Shown here: positions 1 through 7,850 of the stretch, piece by piece
Numbering within the stretch: the first letter of the stretch is position 1
Layout: each line of letters opens with the position of its first letter
Assembly (NCBI GenBank): GCA_965603015.1
Contig: CBFDBJ010000063.1
Coordinates: forward strand, 1 to 22,062
DNA: 22,062 nt
Direction: 5' to 3'
Source: JAUWTJ01 sp965603015
Lineage (GTDB): Bacteria; Pseudomonadota; Alphaproteobacteria; M2410
Program-made: the position numbers and the translations under genes
Notes under the pieces: generated by a model
Database searches by the model: none
The model's input: only the letters and a program-made list of their open reading frames with translations
What the model was told of the DNA's origin: nothing

Positions 1-335
1 CCGGCAATGTGCTGTGGGACAAAAGCGAACGTGACCGCGAAATTGTCGCCGTGATCGATTGGGAGAATGCCGTGATCGGCGATCCGGTCGAAGACGTCGC
101 CAACGCCCGCATGGAAATCTTCTGGGACTTTGGGGCCGAGGCCATGGAGGTCTTCACGCGGGAATATCAATCCATGTCCAATGCCGACTTCGCCATGCTG
201 CCGTGGTGGGACCTGTGCGCTGCCTTGCGCCCGGCCGGGCGGCTGGCCGACTGGGCCACCGACAAGCCGGAAGAAGACAAAATGCGCGACGGCCATGCGC
301 TTTTTGTCGAGCAGGCTTTGAAGAATATAGCCTGA
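1..335 (+). CDS. Phosphotransferase of the aminoglycoside/choline kinase (APH) family, C-terminal part only
   Basis: Only the C-terminal ~110 residues are present; the frame is open to the left edge (codons begin at base 3) and ends with TGA at 333-335. The visible start reads Gly-Asn-Val-Leu-Trp, matching the end of the family's HGDxxxxN(V/I)LW catalytic loop. About 15 residues later comes VIDWENAVIGDPVEDVA, the metal-binding Asp segment plus the GDP-x-DVA stretch typical of APH/choline-kinase-like enzymes. The family transfers a phosphate from ATP to a small-molecule hydroxyl, but the substrate cannot be told from this fragment. A GTG at base 9 could be mistaken for a start; it lies inside the catalytic loop, so the true start is outside the window. 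Family call is confident, substrate unknown. Confidence 0.8.
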   Translation, partial: GNVLWDKSERDREIVAVIDWENAVIGDPVEDVANARMEIFWDFGAEAMEVFTREYQSMSNADFAMLPWWDLCAALRPAGRLADWATDKPEEDKMRDGHALFVEQALKNIA

Positions 336-478
336 TTTCGGGGCGAGACATTCTGACCGAAGGTGCCGGAAGTCCGGGCTTTTCCGCGTATTCCCCCCCT
401 GTTAACGGACCCTTGATCATTCCCCGATGTAATGAAGATCAGGCCAGACAAAAGCGGCCTGAAGAAAGGGATGGTCAG

Positions 479-751
479 ATGACACATTTTCTCAAATCCG
501 ATACCAATCCGGACGGCTCACTGCTTGAGGACATCCTGTCGGAAGTCCGCAAGGATATCCTGAAACGCTGTCTGAAAATTACTGATGATCAGCGCCCCGA
601 AGCGCTGCACGTCCTGGGTAACAATATGAAGGTTCTCAATCTGATTTCAGAGGCCATTGAACTTGCCAAGGACTCAACAACAACCCTCGACAAGGCGTTT
701 GGCAAGAGCACGGCAGAGAGTGGTGGCAGCCCGAGGATCGGCGTCGCCTGA
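479..751 (+). CDS. Small hypothetical protein, 90 aa, mostly helical
   Basis: I do not recognise this protein. ATG at 479 is preceded by GAAAGGGATGG, a reasonable ribosome-binding site. The same frame is open far upstream, but that part overlaps the phosphotransferase gene and is Arg/Gly-rich, like an antisense-type shadow, so the 479 start is preferred. The protein is acidic-amphipathic with long predicted helices (about residues 14-30 and 38-66, containing RKDILKRC and NNMKVLNLISEAIELAKD) and no signal peptide or membrane segment, which suggests a small cytoplasmic protein. It converges with gmk, whose stop lies 8 bases away. No terminator-like hairpin separates them. Confidence 0.6.
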   Translation: MTHFLKSDTNPDGSLLEDILSEVRKDILKRCLKITDDQRPEALHVLGNNMKVLNLISEAIELAKDSTTTLDKAFGKSTAESGGSPRIGVA

Positions 752-759
752 GGTCTGGC

Positions 760-1398
760 TCAAAGCCCCTCCTGGATCTGCTTGACAAAATCCGACAGAC
801 CCGTTTGCCTCGAGCGTTTCAGACGTTCCGCATCAAGAATCGCACGCACTTGCGCCTTGGCCTCTTCGAGGTCACGGTTGACGATGATGTAATCATATTC
901 CGCAAAGTGAGAGATTTCATCGTTGGCCTTGGCCATGCGACCCGCAACAACCTCTGCCGAATCCGACGCGCGTTTTTTGAGGCGTGTTTCCAGTTCCTGC
1001 TTTGAGGGCGGCAGGATAAAGACCTTGACGAGGTCGTCGCCGCCCGCCTCGGAAAGCTGCTGCGCGCCCTGCCAGTCAATATCAAACAGCACATCGCTGC
1101 CAGCGTCGAGCGCCTCCTCGACCGGCTCACGCGGTGTGCCGTAGTAATTATCAAACACCTTGGCGTGCTCAATGAAGGCATCGCGGTTGAGCATCAGCCC
1201 GAACTCATCCTGCGACATGAAATGATAGTCCACCGCGTCGACCTCGCCCTCGCGCGCGGGCCGCGTCGTCGCCGAGACCGACATGGACAGATTGTTATCC
1301 GAGGCCAAAAGCGAGCGCGCCAGCGTCGACTTGCCAGCGCCCGACGGCGACGACAGGACAAACATGATCCCTCTGCGATGAATTTCTACTGACGGCAT
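760..1398 (-). CDS. gmk: Guanylate kinase
   Basis: Guanylate kinase transfers phosphate from ATP to GMP, giving GDP in purine nucleotide synthesis. The 212-aa protein has the usual length. The P-loop SGAGKST is at residues 19-25. The GMP-binding segment follows at about 43-60 (TTRPAREGEVDAVDYHF), and FDIDWQGA matches the conserved guanylate-kinase core. ATG at 1398 has AGGAG at 1411-1415 (12 bases upstream, slightly long); an internal Met12 is possible but would leave almost nothing before the first strand. In many alphaproteobacteria gmk directly follows yicC; here an unrelated lipoprotein gene has come between them, leaving a 187-bp gap upstream of gmk that could hold its own promoter. Confidence 0.96.
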   Translation of the reverse strand: MPSVEIHRRGIMFVLSSPSGAGKSTLARSLLASDNNLSMSVSATTRPAREGEVDAVDYHFMSQDEFGLMLNRDAFIEHAKVFDNYYGTPREPVEEALDAGSDVLFDIDWQGAQQLSEAGGDDLVKVFILPPSKQELETRLKKRASDSAEVVAGRMAKANDEISHFAEYDYIIVNRDLEEAKAQVRAILDAERLKRSRQTGLSDFVKQIQEGL

Positions 1399-1585
1399 GG
1401 GGCTGGTGGTCTCCTACGCGATATTTCATATTGTGACGAATTAAGAGTTTATACAGCGAGATTCGAAAAATCCGAATGCAGAGCTACCTTCAATTCATTG
1501 TACAAGGCAACAGGCAATCGCCGAACTACTCGAACACTCTTCACACAATCCAGGCGGCTCAACCCCGGCCCCCAGGAATAAAATT

Positions 1586-2020
1586 TCAACTCAAGCACCC
1601 GGTTTCATGATTCACGAAAAAACCCTCTTTTGCATCGACGCCGAAATACCTTACGTCCAAAATTTCGTCGTAATTTGGTGACTGGTCGGATCCGTAGACA
1701 ATGGATTGGGCCAAATCTATATCCGCGCCGTGAGGATAATAAACTGATAAAGATAAGTCATCATTCCATTTGATAGCCAAATCATACCCATGCGACATGC
1801 TAAAGGAAAACTCTTCGAAGTCGATTACTTCGTCTGTCCTCCGCACATTGACTTTCTCAACTTGCCACCCAGCCGCCCCTCCGCCTGAATTGACAAAAAA
1901 CGTCGCAACATGTTGTTGGCCTGGCGAAGAACATTCAAATTTGGCATAAAAAACTCCACTGTCGCATGCCACCAGTCCCGCCGATGCCACAAGCCACAGT
2001 GACCATATTTTGTTTTTCAC
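1586..2020 (-). CDS. Putative lipoprotein, 144 aa, unknown function
   Basis: Not a family I recognise. The best start is the GTG at 2018-2020: GAGGCGGAT sits just upstream, and it gives a classic lipoprotein signal (Val-Lys-Asn-Lys, then WSLWLVASAGLVAC) with the lipobox LVAC and Cys19 as the predicted lipidated residue. A longer frame reaches 2107 but would bury this signal. The mature part is rich in Asp, Ser and aromatics (FSMSHGYDLAIKWND, SLSVYYPHG), suggesting a beta-rich secreted domain anchored in a membrane. A further Cys occurs at the third residue from the end. The region is clearly AT-richer than its neighbours: 22 of 60 bases are G/C at 1741-1800 against 43 of 60 at 2641-2700. This suggests acquired DNA. 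It splits the yicC-gmk pair. Confidence 0.72.
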   Translation of the reverse strand: MKNKIWSLWLVASAGLVACDSGVFYAKFECSSPGQQHVATFFVNSGGGAAGWQVEKVNVRRTDEVIDFEEFSFSMSHGYDLAIKWNDDLSLSVYYPHGADIDLAQSIVYGSDQSPNYDEILDVRYFGVDAKEGFFVNHETGCLS

Positions 2021-2187
2021 ATCCGCCTCACTGTTCAACAATTGGTTTCTTGTTGTTATAGACAATAGTGTAAACCCTGGTCTATTGCCACCCACAATTG
2101 CGGACATTGCGTGCGGAAGCGTTTCCCATTTTGGCGAACAATCGACTGCAAAGTATCTGAAATTGAAACATCTTTAAACGATCAAGA

Positions 2188-3075
2188 CTATTCGATGTTC
2201 TGAACCTGCTCGCGCATTTGTTCGACGACACTTTTGAGCTCGAGGCCGATGCGGGTCAGGGTGACGTCGGAGGCCTTGGAGCACAGGGTATTTGATTCGC
2301 GGTTGAATTCCTGCGTCAGAAAATCGAGCTTACGGCCGACCGGCTCGCCTGCACCGATGAGTTCCTTCGCGCCCTCACAATGAGCGCGCAGCCGGTCGAG
2401 TTCCTCGCGGATATCGGCCTTTGAAACCAGGACGGCGATCTCCTGGGCGAGGCGTTCTTCCGGCAAACCGGAGCCGCCTTTCAGGAGTTCGTCCAGCTGA
2501 TCCATCAGGCGTGTACGGAGTTTTTCCGGCGTTGTCTGAGCGATGGCGGTGGCATCAGCTGTCAGCGCGGCAATTTGGTCAACCTGACCGACAAGTACCG
2601 CCTCCATGGCCGCGCCTTCACTATCGCGCGCTTCAGCCAACGCCTGCACGGTCTCGTCAAAGCCCACCAGAAGCGCCGCCACCTGCCCGGCGCGCTCTTC
2701 CTCTGTCTCAAGCGCCTCGACGGTTTCAAGCACACCGCGCAGGGACAGAACCCCATCGAGGGTTGGCGGGTCTGCATCAATTTTTGATTTTACGAGGGTC
2801 ATGGCCTTGAGGACCTGATCGAGCGCGGCCTCATTGACCACCACCTCGGCAGCCTCGGCGTGGCGCTTGATGTGCAGGTTGACCTGCAGGCTGCCGCGCT
2901 TGAACCGGGCGGCGAGGCGCTTCCTGACTTCGGCCTCAAGCTGATCAAAGCCGTTTGGCGTCCGAGCCCGAACATCGAGATTACGCGCATTGACGCTGCG
3001 GATTTCCCAGGCGAAGTGAAACTTTTCGTGGTCGCCCTCGCGGCGTGCAAATCCGGTCATGCTGGATAGCGGCAT
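2188..3075 (-). CDS. yicC: YicC/YloC family endoribonuclease
   Basis: YicC/YloC proteins are cytoplasmic endoribonucleases conserved across bacteria. The 295-aa product shows the family landmarks in order: SMTGFAR at the N-terminus, EIRSVNARNLDVR at about 24-36, KADIREELDRL in the C-terminal half, GRKLDFLTQEFNRESN, and the terminal EQMREQVQNIE. Length is normal. Its start lies 36 bases after the mltG stop, so the two are probably co-transcribed. A coiled-coil-like Ala/Glu-rich middle section (about 120-190) is usual for the family. Identification is firm; RNA targets cannot be deduced here. Confidence 0.94.
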   Translation of the reverse strand: MPLSSMTGFARREGDHEKFHFAWEIRSVNARNLDVRARTPNGFDQLEAEVRKRLAARFKRGSLQVNLHIKRHAEAAEVVVNEAALDQVLKAMTLVKSKIDADPPTLDGVLSLRGVLETVEALETEEERAGQVAALLVGFDETVQALAEARDSEGAAMEAVLVGQVDQIAALTADATAIAQTTPEKLRTRLMDQLDELLKGGSGLPEERLAQEIAVLVSKADIREELDRLRAHCEGAKELIGAGEPVGRKLDFLTQEFNRESNTLCSKASDVTLTRIGLELKSVVEQMREQVQNIE

Positions 3076-3111
3076 GAGCTCTCCTTTAAGGGATTGAGTC
3101 GTTCTTCAGTC

Positions 3112-4107
3112 TTACTGCGAACCGCGCTCGCGCTCAACCCGTCGCCATTTGGCGACATTGCGCTGGTGCTGCGCATTGGTGCTGGCGAAAACATGGCCGC
3201 CTGTGCCGTCAGCAACAAAGAACAGCTCGCCCGACTTTGGCGGATCGAGCACCGCTTCAAGGGCAGCAAGGCCCGGATTGCCGATCGGTGTCGGCGGCAA
3301 TCCGTTTATGACATAGGTATTGTAAGGCGTCTTGCCGCGCAGCTCGCTCAGGCGAATACCGCGCCCGAGGGGCTCGCCGCCATTGAGCCCGTAAATGATC
3401 GTCGGATCTGACTGCAGCCTCATACCCTTGTTGAGCCGGTTGACGAAAACCGCAGCAATGCGCGGGCGCTCCGCAGCGAGGGCGGTTTCCTTCTCGACGA
3501 TCGAGGCCAGGGTCACCGCGTCTTCCATGGTATCAAACGGCAGTTCATCGGCCCGGTCTTCCCACAGGGGAACAAGGGTTTTGGTCATGGCTTCGGCCAT
3601 CCGGGTCAGGATTTCATCGCGGCTTGTGCCGCGCTGAAAGAGATAGGTCTCCGGCAGCAGTGTTCCCTCAGCCGGGCTGATCGTGACATCGCCGGTCAGC
3701 ACCGGATCGGCGCCAAGGAGCCGCACAATTTGCGCCGAGGTCAGACCCTCGGCAATTGTGATCGGGTAGAGGACAGACTTGCCCGATTTCAGGATTTTGG
3801 CGACATCGGCCATGCTGGCCGCGGATGGAATGGAAAATTCACCGGCCTTGAGCCGGGCGCTGTCGCCGGACAGGCGCAGGGCAATCTCGAAGATTCGCGC
3901 ATTGGAGATGACGCCCGCCGCATCAAGTCTGGCCGCAATGGTCTTGAGCCCGGTGCCGCGCGGCAAGACCACAAGGGTTTCCTCGCCAGCTCTGGCACGC
4001 GGCCCATCGGCATTGAATTCAGAATTTCCCCAGGCAAAGAGGCCCGCTCCGGAGACCGCGCCGAGCACTGCTACAATCATGCAGAAAACCCCGACAAGCC
4101 TCGCCAT
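3112..4107 (-). CDS. mltG: Endolytic murein transglycosylase MltG (YceG-like)
   Basis: MltG is an inner-membrane lytic transglycosylase that cleaves nascent peptidoglycan and so limits glycan strand length. From ATG at 4107 the protein is 331 aa. There is one N-terminal membrane segment (about residues 4-26), a LysM-like region, then the catalytic domain with LASIVEKETA, containing the family's catalytic Glu, and LQSDPTIIYGL, GKTPYNTYVINGLPPTPIGNPG and AKWRRVERE near the end. The frame extends to a TTG at 4155, but AAGG just upstream and the better membrane topology favour the ATG. The gene sits between fabF and yicC, a common alphaproteobacterial order that couples lipid supply to wall synthesis. 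Confidence 0.94.
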   Translation of the reverse strand: MARLVGVFCMIVAVLGAVSGAGLFAWGNSEFNADGPRARAGEETLVVLPRGTGLKTIAARLDAAGVISNARIFEIALRLSGDSARLKAGEFSIPSAASMADVAKILKSGKSVLYPITIAEGLTSAQIVRLLGADPVLTGDVTISPAEGTLLPETYLFQRGTSRDEILTRMAEAMTKTLVPLWEDRADELPFDTMEDAVTLASIVEKETALAAERPRIAAVFVNRLNKGMRLQSDPTIIYGLNGGEPLGRGIRLSELRGKTPYNTYVINGLPPTPIGNPGLAALEAVLDPPKSGELFFVADGTGGHVFASTNAQHQRNVAKWRRVERERGSQ

Positions 4108-4192
4108 TCGCCTTAAAGTCTGAATGGTTCTACCCCCACAACTAATACCCCCCAAAACGCCCGGTGCAACGCCCCGAAGCCGTCATGATTCC

Positions 4193-5482
4193 TCATGCAA
4201 TGTTGGAGGTCAAGATTAACGAGGCATTGGTGCCGCCAAAGCCGAAGGAATTCGACAGAACCGTGTTGATTTCCTTCTTTGTCGGCTCAATGGGCGAAAG
4301 ACTGATCGGCGTCTCGATGGACGGGTTTTCAAGGTTGATCGTCGGCGGCGCGATATTGTCACGCATCGCCAGGACGGAGAAAATCGTCTCGACAGCGCCC
4401 GCTGCACCAAGCAAATGACCGATGGAGGATTTGGTCGAGGACATGACGAGGTCGCTCGCGCCCTCCTCGCCGAACAGCCGTGCGACAGCCTTGAGCTCGA
4501 TCTCGTCGCCCATTGGCGTCGAGGTTCCGTGCGCGTTGACGTAGTCGATATCCTTGCCGGTGAGGCCGGCGCGCTTCATCGCAGCCTGCATGCAGCGAAA
4601 GCCCCCGTCGCCATCTTCAGCAGGCGAAGTGATGTGATAGGCATCGCCGGAAAGACCGTAGCCAATAATCTCGGCATAAATCTTCGCGCCGCGTGCGCGG
4701 GCATGTTCCAGTTCCTCAAGCACGACAACGCCGGCACCCTCACCCATAACAAAACCGTCGCGATCCTTGTCATAGGGCCGTGAGCCACGTTCGGGCTCAT
4801 CGTTGAAGTTTGTTGAAAGCGCGCGGCAGGCGGCAAAGCCCGCGATACCGATGCGGCAGATCGCAGCTTCGGCGCCGCCGGCCACCATGACATCGGCGTC
4901 ATCAAGCGCGATCAGGCGCGCGGCATCGCCGATGGCATGAGCGCCCGTCGAACAGGCTGTGGCGTTGGCATGGTTGGGCCCCTTCAAACCATATTGAATA
5001 GAGACCTGGCCGGACACCAGATTGACCAGCGAGCCCGGTATGAAGAACGGTGAAACCTTGCGCGGGCCTTTTTCGTGCAACAGGATTGATGTTGCCTCAA
5101 TGCTTGGCAGACCGCCAATACCCGAACCGATAAAAACACCGGAACGATACTGCTGCTCGTCGGTGCCGGCTTTATACCCTGAATCATCAAGCGCCTGGGT
5201 GGCTGCTGCCATGCCGTACTGGATGAACCGATCCATGCGGCGCTGTTCCTTCGGAGCGATCCAGTCATCGGCATTGTAAACGCCGCCGTGACCGTCGTTC
5301 CAGCGATCCTCGAGCGGCACCTCACAGGCGATCCGCGCGGGCATGTCACTGACATCACAAAGCGAGATCGGCACGGCGCCCGACTTGCCTTCAAGAATTC
5401 GTTTCCAGGAGGGCTCAACGCCGCAGCCAAGCGGAGACACCAGACCCAAACCTGTGACAACAACACGTCTCATGCCAGACAC
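4193..5482 (-). CDS. fabF: Beta-ketoacyl-ACP synthase II
   Basis: FabF condenses malonyl-ACP with acyl-ACP in each fatty-acid elongation cycle. The 429-aa protein has the full thiolase-fold active site: nucleophile Cys177 in TACSTGAHA, His318 in VNAHGTST, Lys351 in STKSSIGH, His356, and the C-terminal glycine-rich loop SNSFGFGGTNA. ATG at 5482 has CAGGAG upstream. It is slightly longer than E. coli FabF because of an insertion around residues 60-75 (WNDGHGGVYNADDW), seen in many alphaproteobacterial FabF proteins. It follows acpP after a 151-bp gap that contains a hairpin, and precedes mltG. Confidence 0.97.
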   Translation of the reverse strand: MSGMRRVVVTGLGLVSPLGCGVEPSWKRILEGKSGAVPISLCDVSDMPARIACEVPLEDRWNDGHGGVYNADDWIAPKEQRRMDRFIQYGMAAATQALDDSGYKAGTDEQQYRSGVFIGSGIGGLPSIEATSILLHEKGPRKVSPFFIPGSLVNLVSGQVSIQYGLKGPNHANATACSTGAHAIGDAARLIALDDADVMVAGGAEAAICRIGIAGFAACRALSTNFNDEPERGSRPYDKDRDGFVMGEGAGVVVLEELEHARARGAKIYAEIIGYGLSGDAYHITSPAEDGDGGFRCMQAAMKRAGLTGKDIDYVNAHGTSTPMGDEIELKAVARLFGEEGASDLVMSSTKSSIGHLLGAAGAVETIFSVLAMRDNIAPPTINLENPSIETPISLSPIEPTKKEINTVLSNSFGFGGTNASLILTSNIA

Positions 5483-5540
5483 TCCTGCTCTTGAAACTCT
5501 GCGCCGCCTTTTGCATCAGGCGGCACCGATCGCCAAATAG

Positions 5541-5583
5541 AACAGGCCGCCGGTGCACCTTCAAAGGCACCCTGACGGCCTGT
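5541..5583 (-). terminator. Stem-loop between acpP and fabF, possible attenuator
   Basis: Bases 5543-5549 (CAGGCCG) pair with 5576-5582 (CGGCCTG), and inside them GGTGC pairs with GCACC around a short loop. On the transcribed minus strand the hairpin lies 50 bases after the acpP stop. The bases after it are only mildly T-rich, so it is not a textbook intrinsic terminator. A partial terminator or RNA-stability hairpin fits the need for far more AcpP than FabF. Confidence 0.5.
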
Positions 5584-5633
5584 AGAATTTTCACTCAATA
5601 GTATCAAACGTCACCCGTGCGGCGTTGATGGAT

Positions 5634-5867
5634 TTATGAGTTTGAGGTGATGAACTTGATCGCGTCGCCGACCGTCATGATGGACTCAGCTGCATCATCC
5701 GGAATTTCGACACCGAATTCTTCTTCGAAGGCCATAACCAGCTCAACAGTGTCGAGGCTGTCTGCGCCAAGGTCATCGATGAAGCTTGCGGCTTCGGCAA
5801 CCTTGTCGGCTTCCACATCAAGATGCTCGACAACGATTTTTTTTACGCGATCTGCAATATCACTCAT
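5634..5867 (-). CDS. acpP: Acyl carrier protein
   Basis: AcpP carries growing acyl chains on a phosphopantetheine arm attached to Ser37, seen in the invariant DSL motif (GADSLDTVEL). The 77-aa acidic, four-helix protein has the usual length, with FEEEFGVEIPDD in helix III and TVGDAIKFI at the end. The frame opens further upstream, but ATG at 5867 with GAGGG seven bases before it gives the canonical MSDIADRV start. fabF follows after a hairpin. Instead of being next to fabG, as in many relatives, it is separated from it by a plus-strand Sel1 lipoprotein gene, so it needs its own promoter within 5868-6288. Confidence 0.98.
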   Translation of the reverse strand: MSDIADRVKKIVVEHLDVEADKVAEAASFIDDLGADSLDTVELVMAFEEEFGVEIPDDAAESIMTVGDAIKFITSNS

Positions 5868-6288
5868 TAGTAGGCCCTCAATTCGTTTGTTATTGGATCC
5901 GGAAGTGAGCAGCCTCACCCCGACCATTGATCAGAAACTTACCCGCCCCTCCCGTGCATCCCTTGATCTCCATCAAGACATGTCCGGGATCTTAACCGGG
6001 ATCTTACCTGCTACCTGACGGGTTCCCTAACACACTCTCTCGGACAAGACCAGAACGTGTGCAAGGCGGACAGACAGCAAAACTGACAGGGGCCGCTTTC
6101 CTGCAATCGGCAGAAAAAGGCCTCAAAATCAGGCTGCGCTCCGGATAAACGAGATTCCGGGCTTTGAAAAGAAAAAACTGGCCGGGGCGCAAGCTTATGG
6201 AAACGCAAGGCTTCACCCGGGGACTTGCCAGGCAGGCGATATCAACTTACCCTCCACTACCAAAGATTGTTTATGTCGCGGGGGTTTT
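5868..6288. promoter_or_regulatory. 421-bp divergent intergenic region between acpP and the Sel1 lipoprotein gene
   Basis: No convincing gene is seen here. The region must contain the start signals of acpP (leftward) and of the Sel1 lipoprotein gene (rightward). On the acpP side are a short palindrome (5962-5977) and a 12-bp tandem repeat (5984-6006). On the other side TTGCCA at 6225-6230 followed 17 bases later by TACCCT is a weak candidate promoter. No canonical sigma-70 pair is evident for acpP. Confidence 0.45.
5962..6006. repeat. Palindrome plus 12-bp tandem repeat upstream of acpP
   Basis: CTTGAT-CTCC-ATCAAG forms a perfect 6-bp inverted repeat at 5962-5977. It is followed by two exact copies of CCGGGATCTTA at 5984-5994 and 5996-6006, spaced with a 12-base period (about one helical turn). 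Read on the acpP strand these give TAAGATCCCGG twice. Their location 95-140 bases before the acpP start suggests regulator binding, but no known operator is recognised. Confidence 0.45.
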
Positions 6289-6951
6289 ATGTCTTTTCGG
6301 ATTGCTTTTACTACTGCGGCCGTTCTGCTGTTGACGGCCTGCAGCACGGTTCCACAAGAAAACTGCCTGGAACAGCTTGCCAGCATCCCGAAGCTCGAAG
6401 ACGGCACCATCCCCATGGACCCGAACGACGCCCGCGTCTTCGGATTTCATTCCTGCATGGCGAGGCAAGGCCATAAACCCGCCATGCTCTGGCTGGGCGA
6501 GCAATATGAAAAAGGCAGCCAGCTGGTCACAGCGGATCAGGAAAAGGCATTTGAGTTTTACCTGCAAGCCGCCACCGACGACCCGACGCGCACTTCAATC
6601 TACGTCCCCGGCATCGAAGGGCGCGCTGGCACAGTCATGAGCTTTGAAAACCACCGCGCCACACAGGGACTTGCGGAGGCACAGTATCGGGTCGGCCTCA
6701 TGTATAACGAAGGGCGTGGGGTGCGGCAGTCTCGCAAGCTGGCCGTCAAATGGATGAGGAAAGCTGCCAAGAGAGGTCACAAAGGCGCCAAGAGGTGGCT
6801 AAACCCGCCAATGGAAGACGATTATTTCCCGACCCACAGAAGGCCCGAGCCAGACTCGCCGTCTGAACCAATACGCATTGATGAGTTTGAGAGCTCGGAT
6901 TTATGCAACACTCAAGTCGAGAACTGCGAGGAGACTCATTCCGAGGAATGA
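6289..6951 (+). CDS. Lipoprotein with Sel1-like repeats
   Basis: The 220-aa protein begins with a lipoprotein signal (MSFRIAFTTAAVLLLTAC) whose lipobox LTAC predicts lipidation at Cys18. It then has two Sel1/TPR-like helical hairpins: a diverged one at about 63-97 (MLWLGEQYEKG ... KAFEFYLQAA) and a clear one at about 128-165 (AEAQYRVGLMYNEGRGV, then KWMRKAAKRGHKGAKRWL). Sel1 repeats usually mediate protein-protein contact. The last ~50 residues are acidic and Pro-rich, probably disordered. It lies on the opposite strand inside the fab cluster and converges with fabG. GGGGG eight bases before the ATG is the only Shine-Dalgarno candidate. The specific function is unknown. Confidence 0.85.
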   Translation: MSFRIAFTTAAVLLLTACSTVPQENCLEQLASIPKLEDGTIPMDPNDARVFGFHSCMARQGHKPAMLWLGEQYEKGSQLVTADQEKAFEFYLQAATDDPTRTSIYVPGIEGRAGTVMSFENHRATQGLAEAQYRVGLMYNEGRGVRQSRKLAVKWMRKAAKRGHKGAKRWLNPPMEDDYFPTHRRPEPDSPSEPIRIDEFESSDLCNTQVENCEETHSEE

Positions 6952-6963
6952 GTATTCTTATTT
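6934..6963 (+). terminator. Stem-loop at the end of the Sel1 lipoprotein gene, possible terminator
   Basis: ACTCATTC (6934-6941) pairs with GAATGAGT (6946-6953) around CGAG, and the bases that follow (ATTCTTATTTCT) are T-rich. The TGA stop codon (6949-6951) lies inside the 3' arm. The stem is AT-rich, so termination strength is uncertain. Confidence 0.55.
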
Positions 6964-6964
6964 C

Positions 6965-7070
6965 TGTCATCCTCGGGCGACCGAAGGTCGAGCCGGGGAT
7001 CTTCTGTCGGTTCAACCTACGCTACAAAGAAGATCCCCGGCTCCGCCTTTCAGGCGGACCGAGGATGACA
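6965..7070. repeat. Palindromic intergenic repeat A (106 bp)
   Basis: Outer arms TGTCATCCTCGG (6965-6976) and CCGAGGATGACA (7059-7070) are perfect reverse complements. Inner arms GAGCCGGGGATCTTC (6990-7004) and GAAGATCCCCGGCTC (7029-7043) are also perfect, giving a two-stage cruciform. It lies between the convergent Sel1 and fabG genes and could act as a bidirectional terminator. Its outer and inner sequence classes resemble repeat B at 7851-7976, so both probably belong to one dispersed palindromic family. Confidence 0.8.
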
Positions 7071-7096
7071 TTGGATTTGATGTTGGCAACACGGTC

Positions 7097-7834
7097 CTAA
7101 ACCATCGCCATGCCGCCATTGATGTGCAGCGTCTGCCCTGTGATGTAGCTGGCTTCTTCGCTCGAAAGATAAACCGCGCCTGCGGCGATGTCCTCGCCTG
7201 AGCCAAGGCGACCTGCGGGGATATTGGCGAGGAGGAGTTCCTTCTGCGCGTCGGGCAGGTCCTCGGTCATGGCGGTATCAATGAACCCCGGGGCGATGCA
7301 GTTGACCGTGATGTTGCGCGAGGCGACTTCCTGGGCGAGCGACTTGGACATGCCGACGAGGCCGGCCTTGGTGGCGGCGTAGTTGCCCTGGCCCGGATTG
7401 CCCATGGTGCCGACGACCGAGGTTATGGAGATGATGCGGCCCCAGCGACGTTTCATCATACCGCGCAGCGAAGCGCGGGCGAGACGGAAGCTGGCCGACA
7501 GATTGACCTGAATGACGTCATCCCATTCCTCGTCCTTCATGCGCATGAAGAGATTGTCTTTGGTGATACCGGCATTGTTGATCAGGATATCGAGGGAGCC
7601 CATGGCCGCCTCAGCCTCCTTGGGGAGTGCTGCAACCGCGGTATTATCACTGAGATTACAAGGGAGTATGTGAGTTCTCTCACCGAGAACTGCAGCGACT
7701 TCCTCGAGCTTTTCCTTGCGCGTCCCGGACAGTGTAACGGTTGCGCCCGCGCCGTGCAGCGTCGAGGCAATCGCGCTGCCGATACCGCCCGAGGCACCGG
7801 TCACCAATGCGCATTTTCCTGTGAGATCAAACAT
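7097..7834 (-). CDS. fabG: 3-oxoacyl-ACP reductase
   Basis: FabG reduces beta-ketoacyl-ACP with NADPH in fatty-acid elongation. The 245-aa short-chain dehydrogenase shows the cofactor loop TGASGGIG (12-19), NNAG (86-89), catalytic Asn111, Ser139, and YAATK with Tyr152 and Lys156; the end INGGMAMV is typical of FabG. The frame opens from an ATG at 7858, but that codon lies inside a palindromic repeat. ATG at 7834 has AAGGA nine bases upstream and gives the canonical MFDLTGK start. It follows fabD with a 152-bp gap occupied by repeat B, and ends 26 bases short of repeat A. Confidence 0.97.
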   Translation of the reverse strand: MFDLTGKCALVTGASGGIGSAIASTLHGAGATVTLSGTRKEKLEEVAAVLGERTHILPCNLSDNTAVAALPKEAEAAMGSLDILINNAGITKDNLFMRMKDEEWDDVIQVNLSASFRLARASLRGMMKRRWGRIISITSVVGTMGNPGQGNYAATKAGLVGMSKSLAQEVASRNITVNCIAPGFIDTAMTEDLPDAQKELLLANIPAGRLGSGEDIAAGAVYLSSEEASYITGQTLHINGGMAMV

Positions 7835-7850
7835 GTTCTTTTTCCTTTTT

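Noticed and set aside
59..478. N-terminal extension of the 90-aa protein gene
   Set aside because: It overlaps the phosphotransferase gene and its translation looks like an out-of-frame reading.
2421..2810. Plus-strand open frame opposite yicC
   Set aside because: Arg/Pro-rich shadow of a firmly identified gene, with no start signal.
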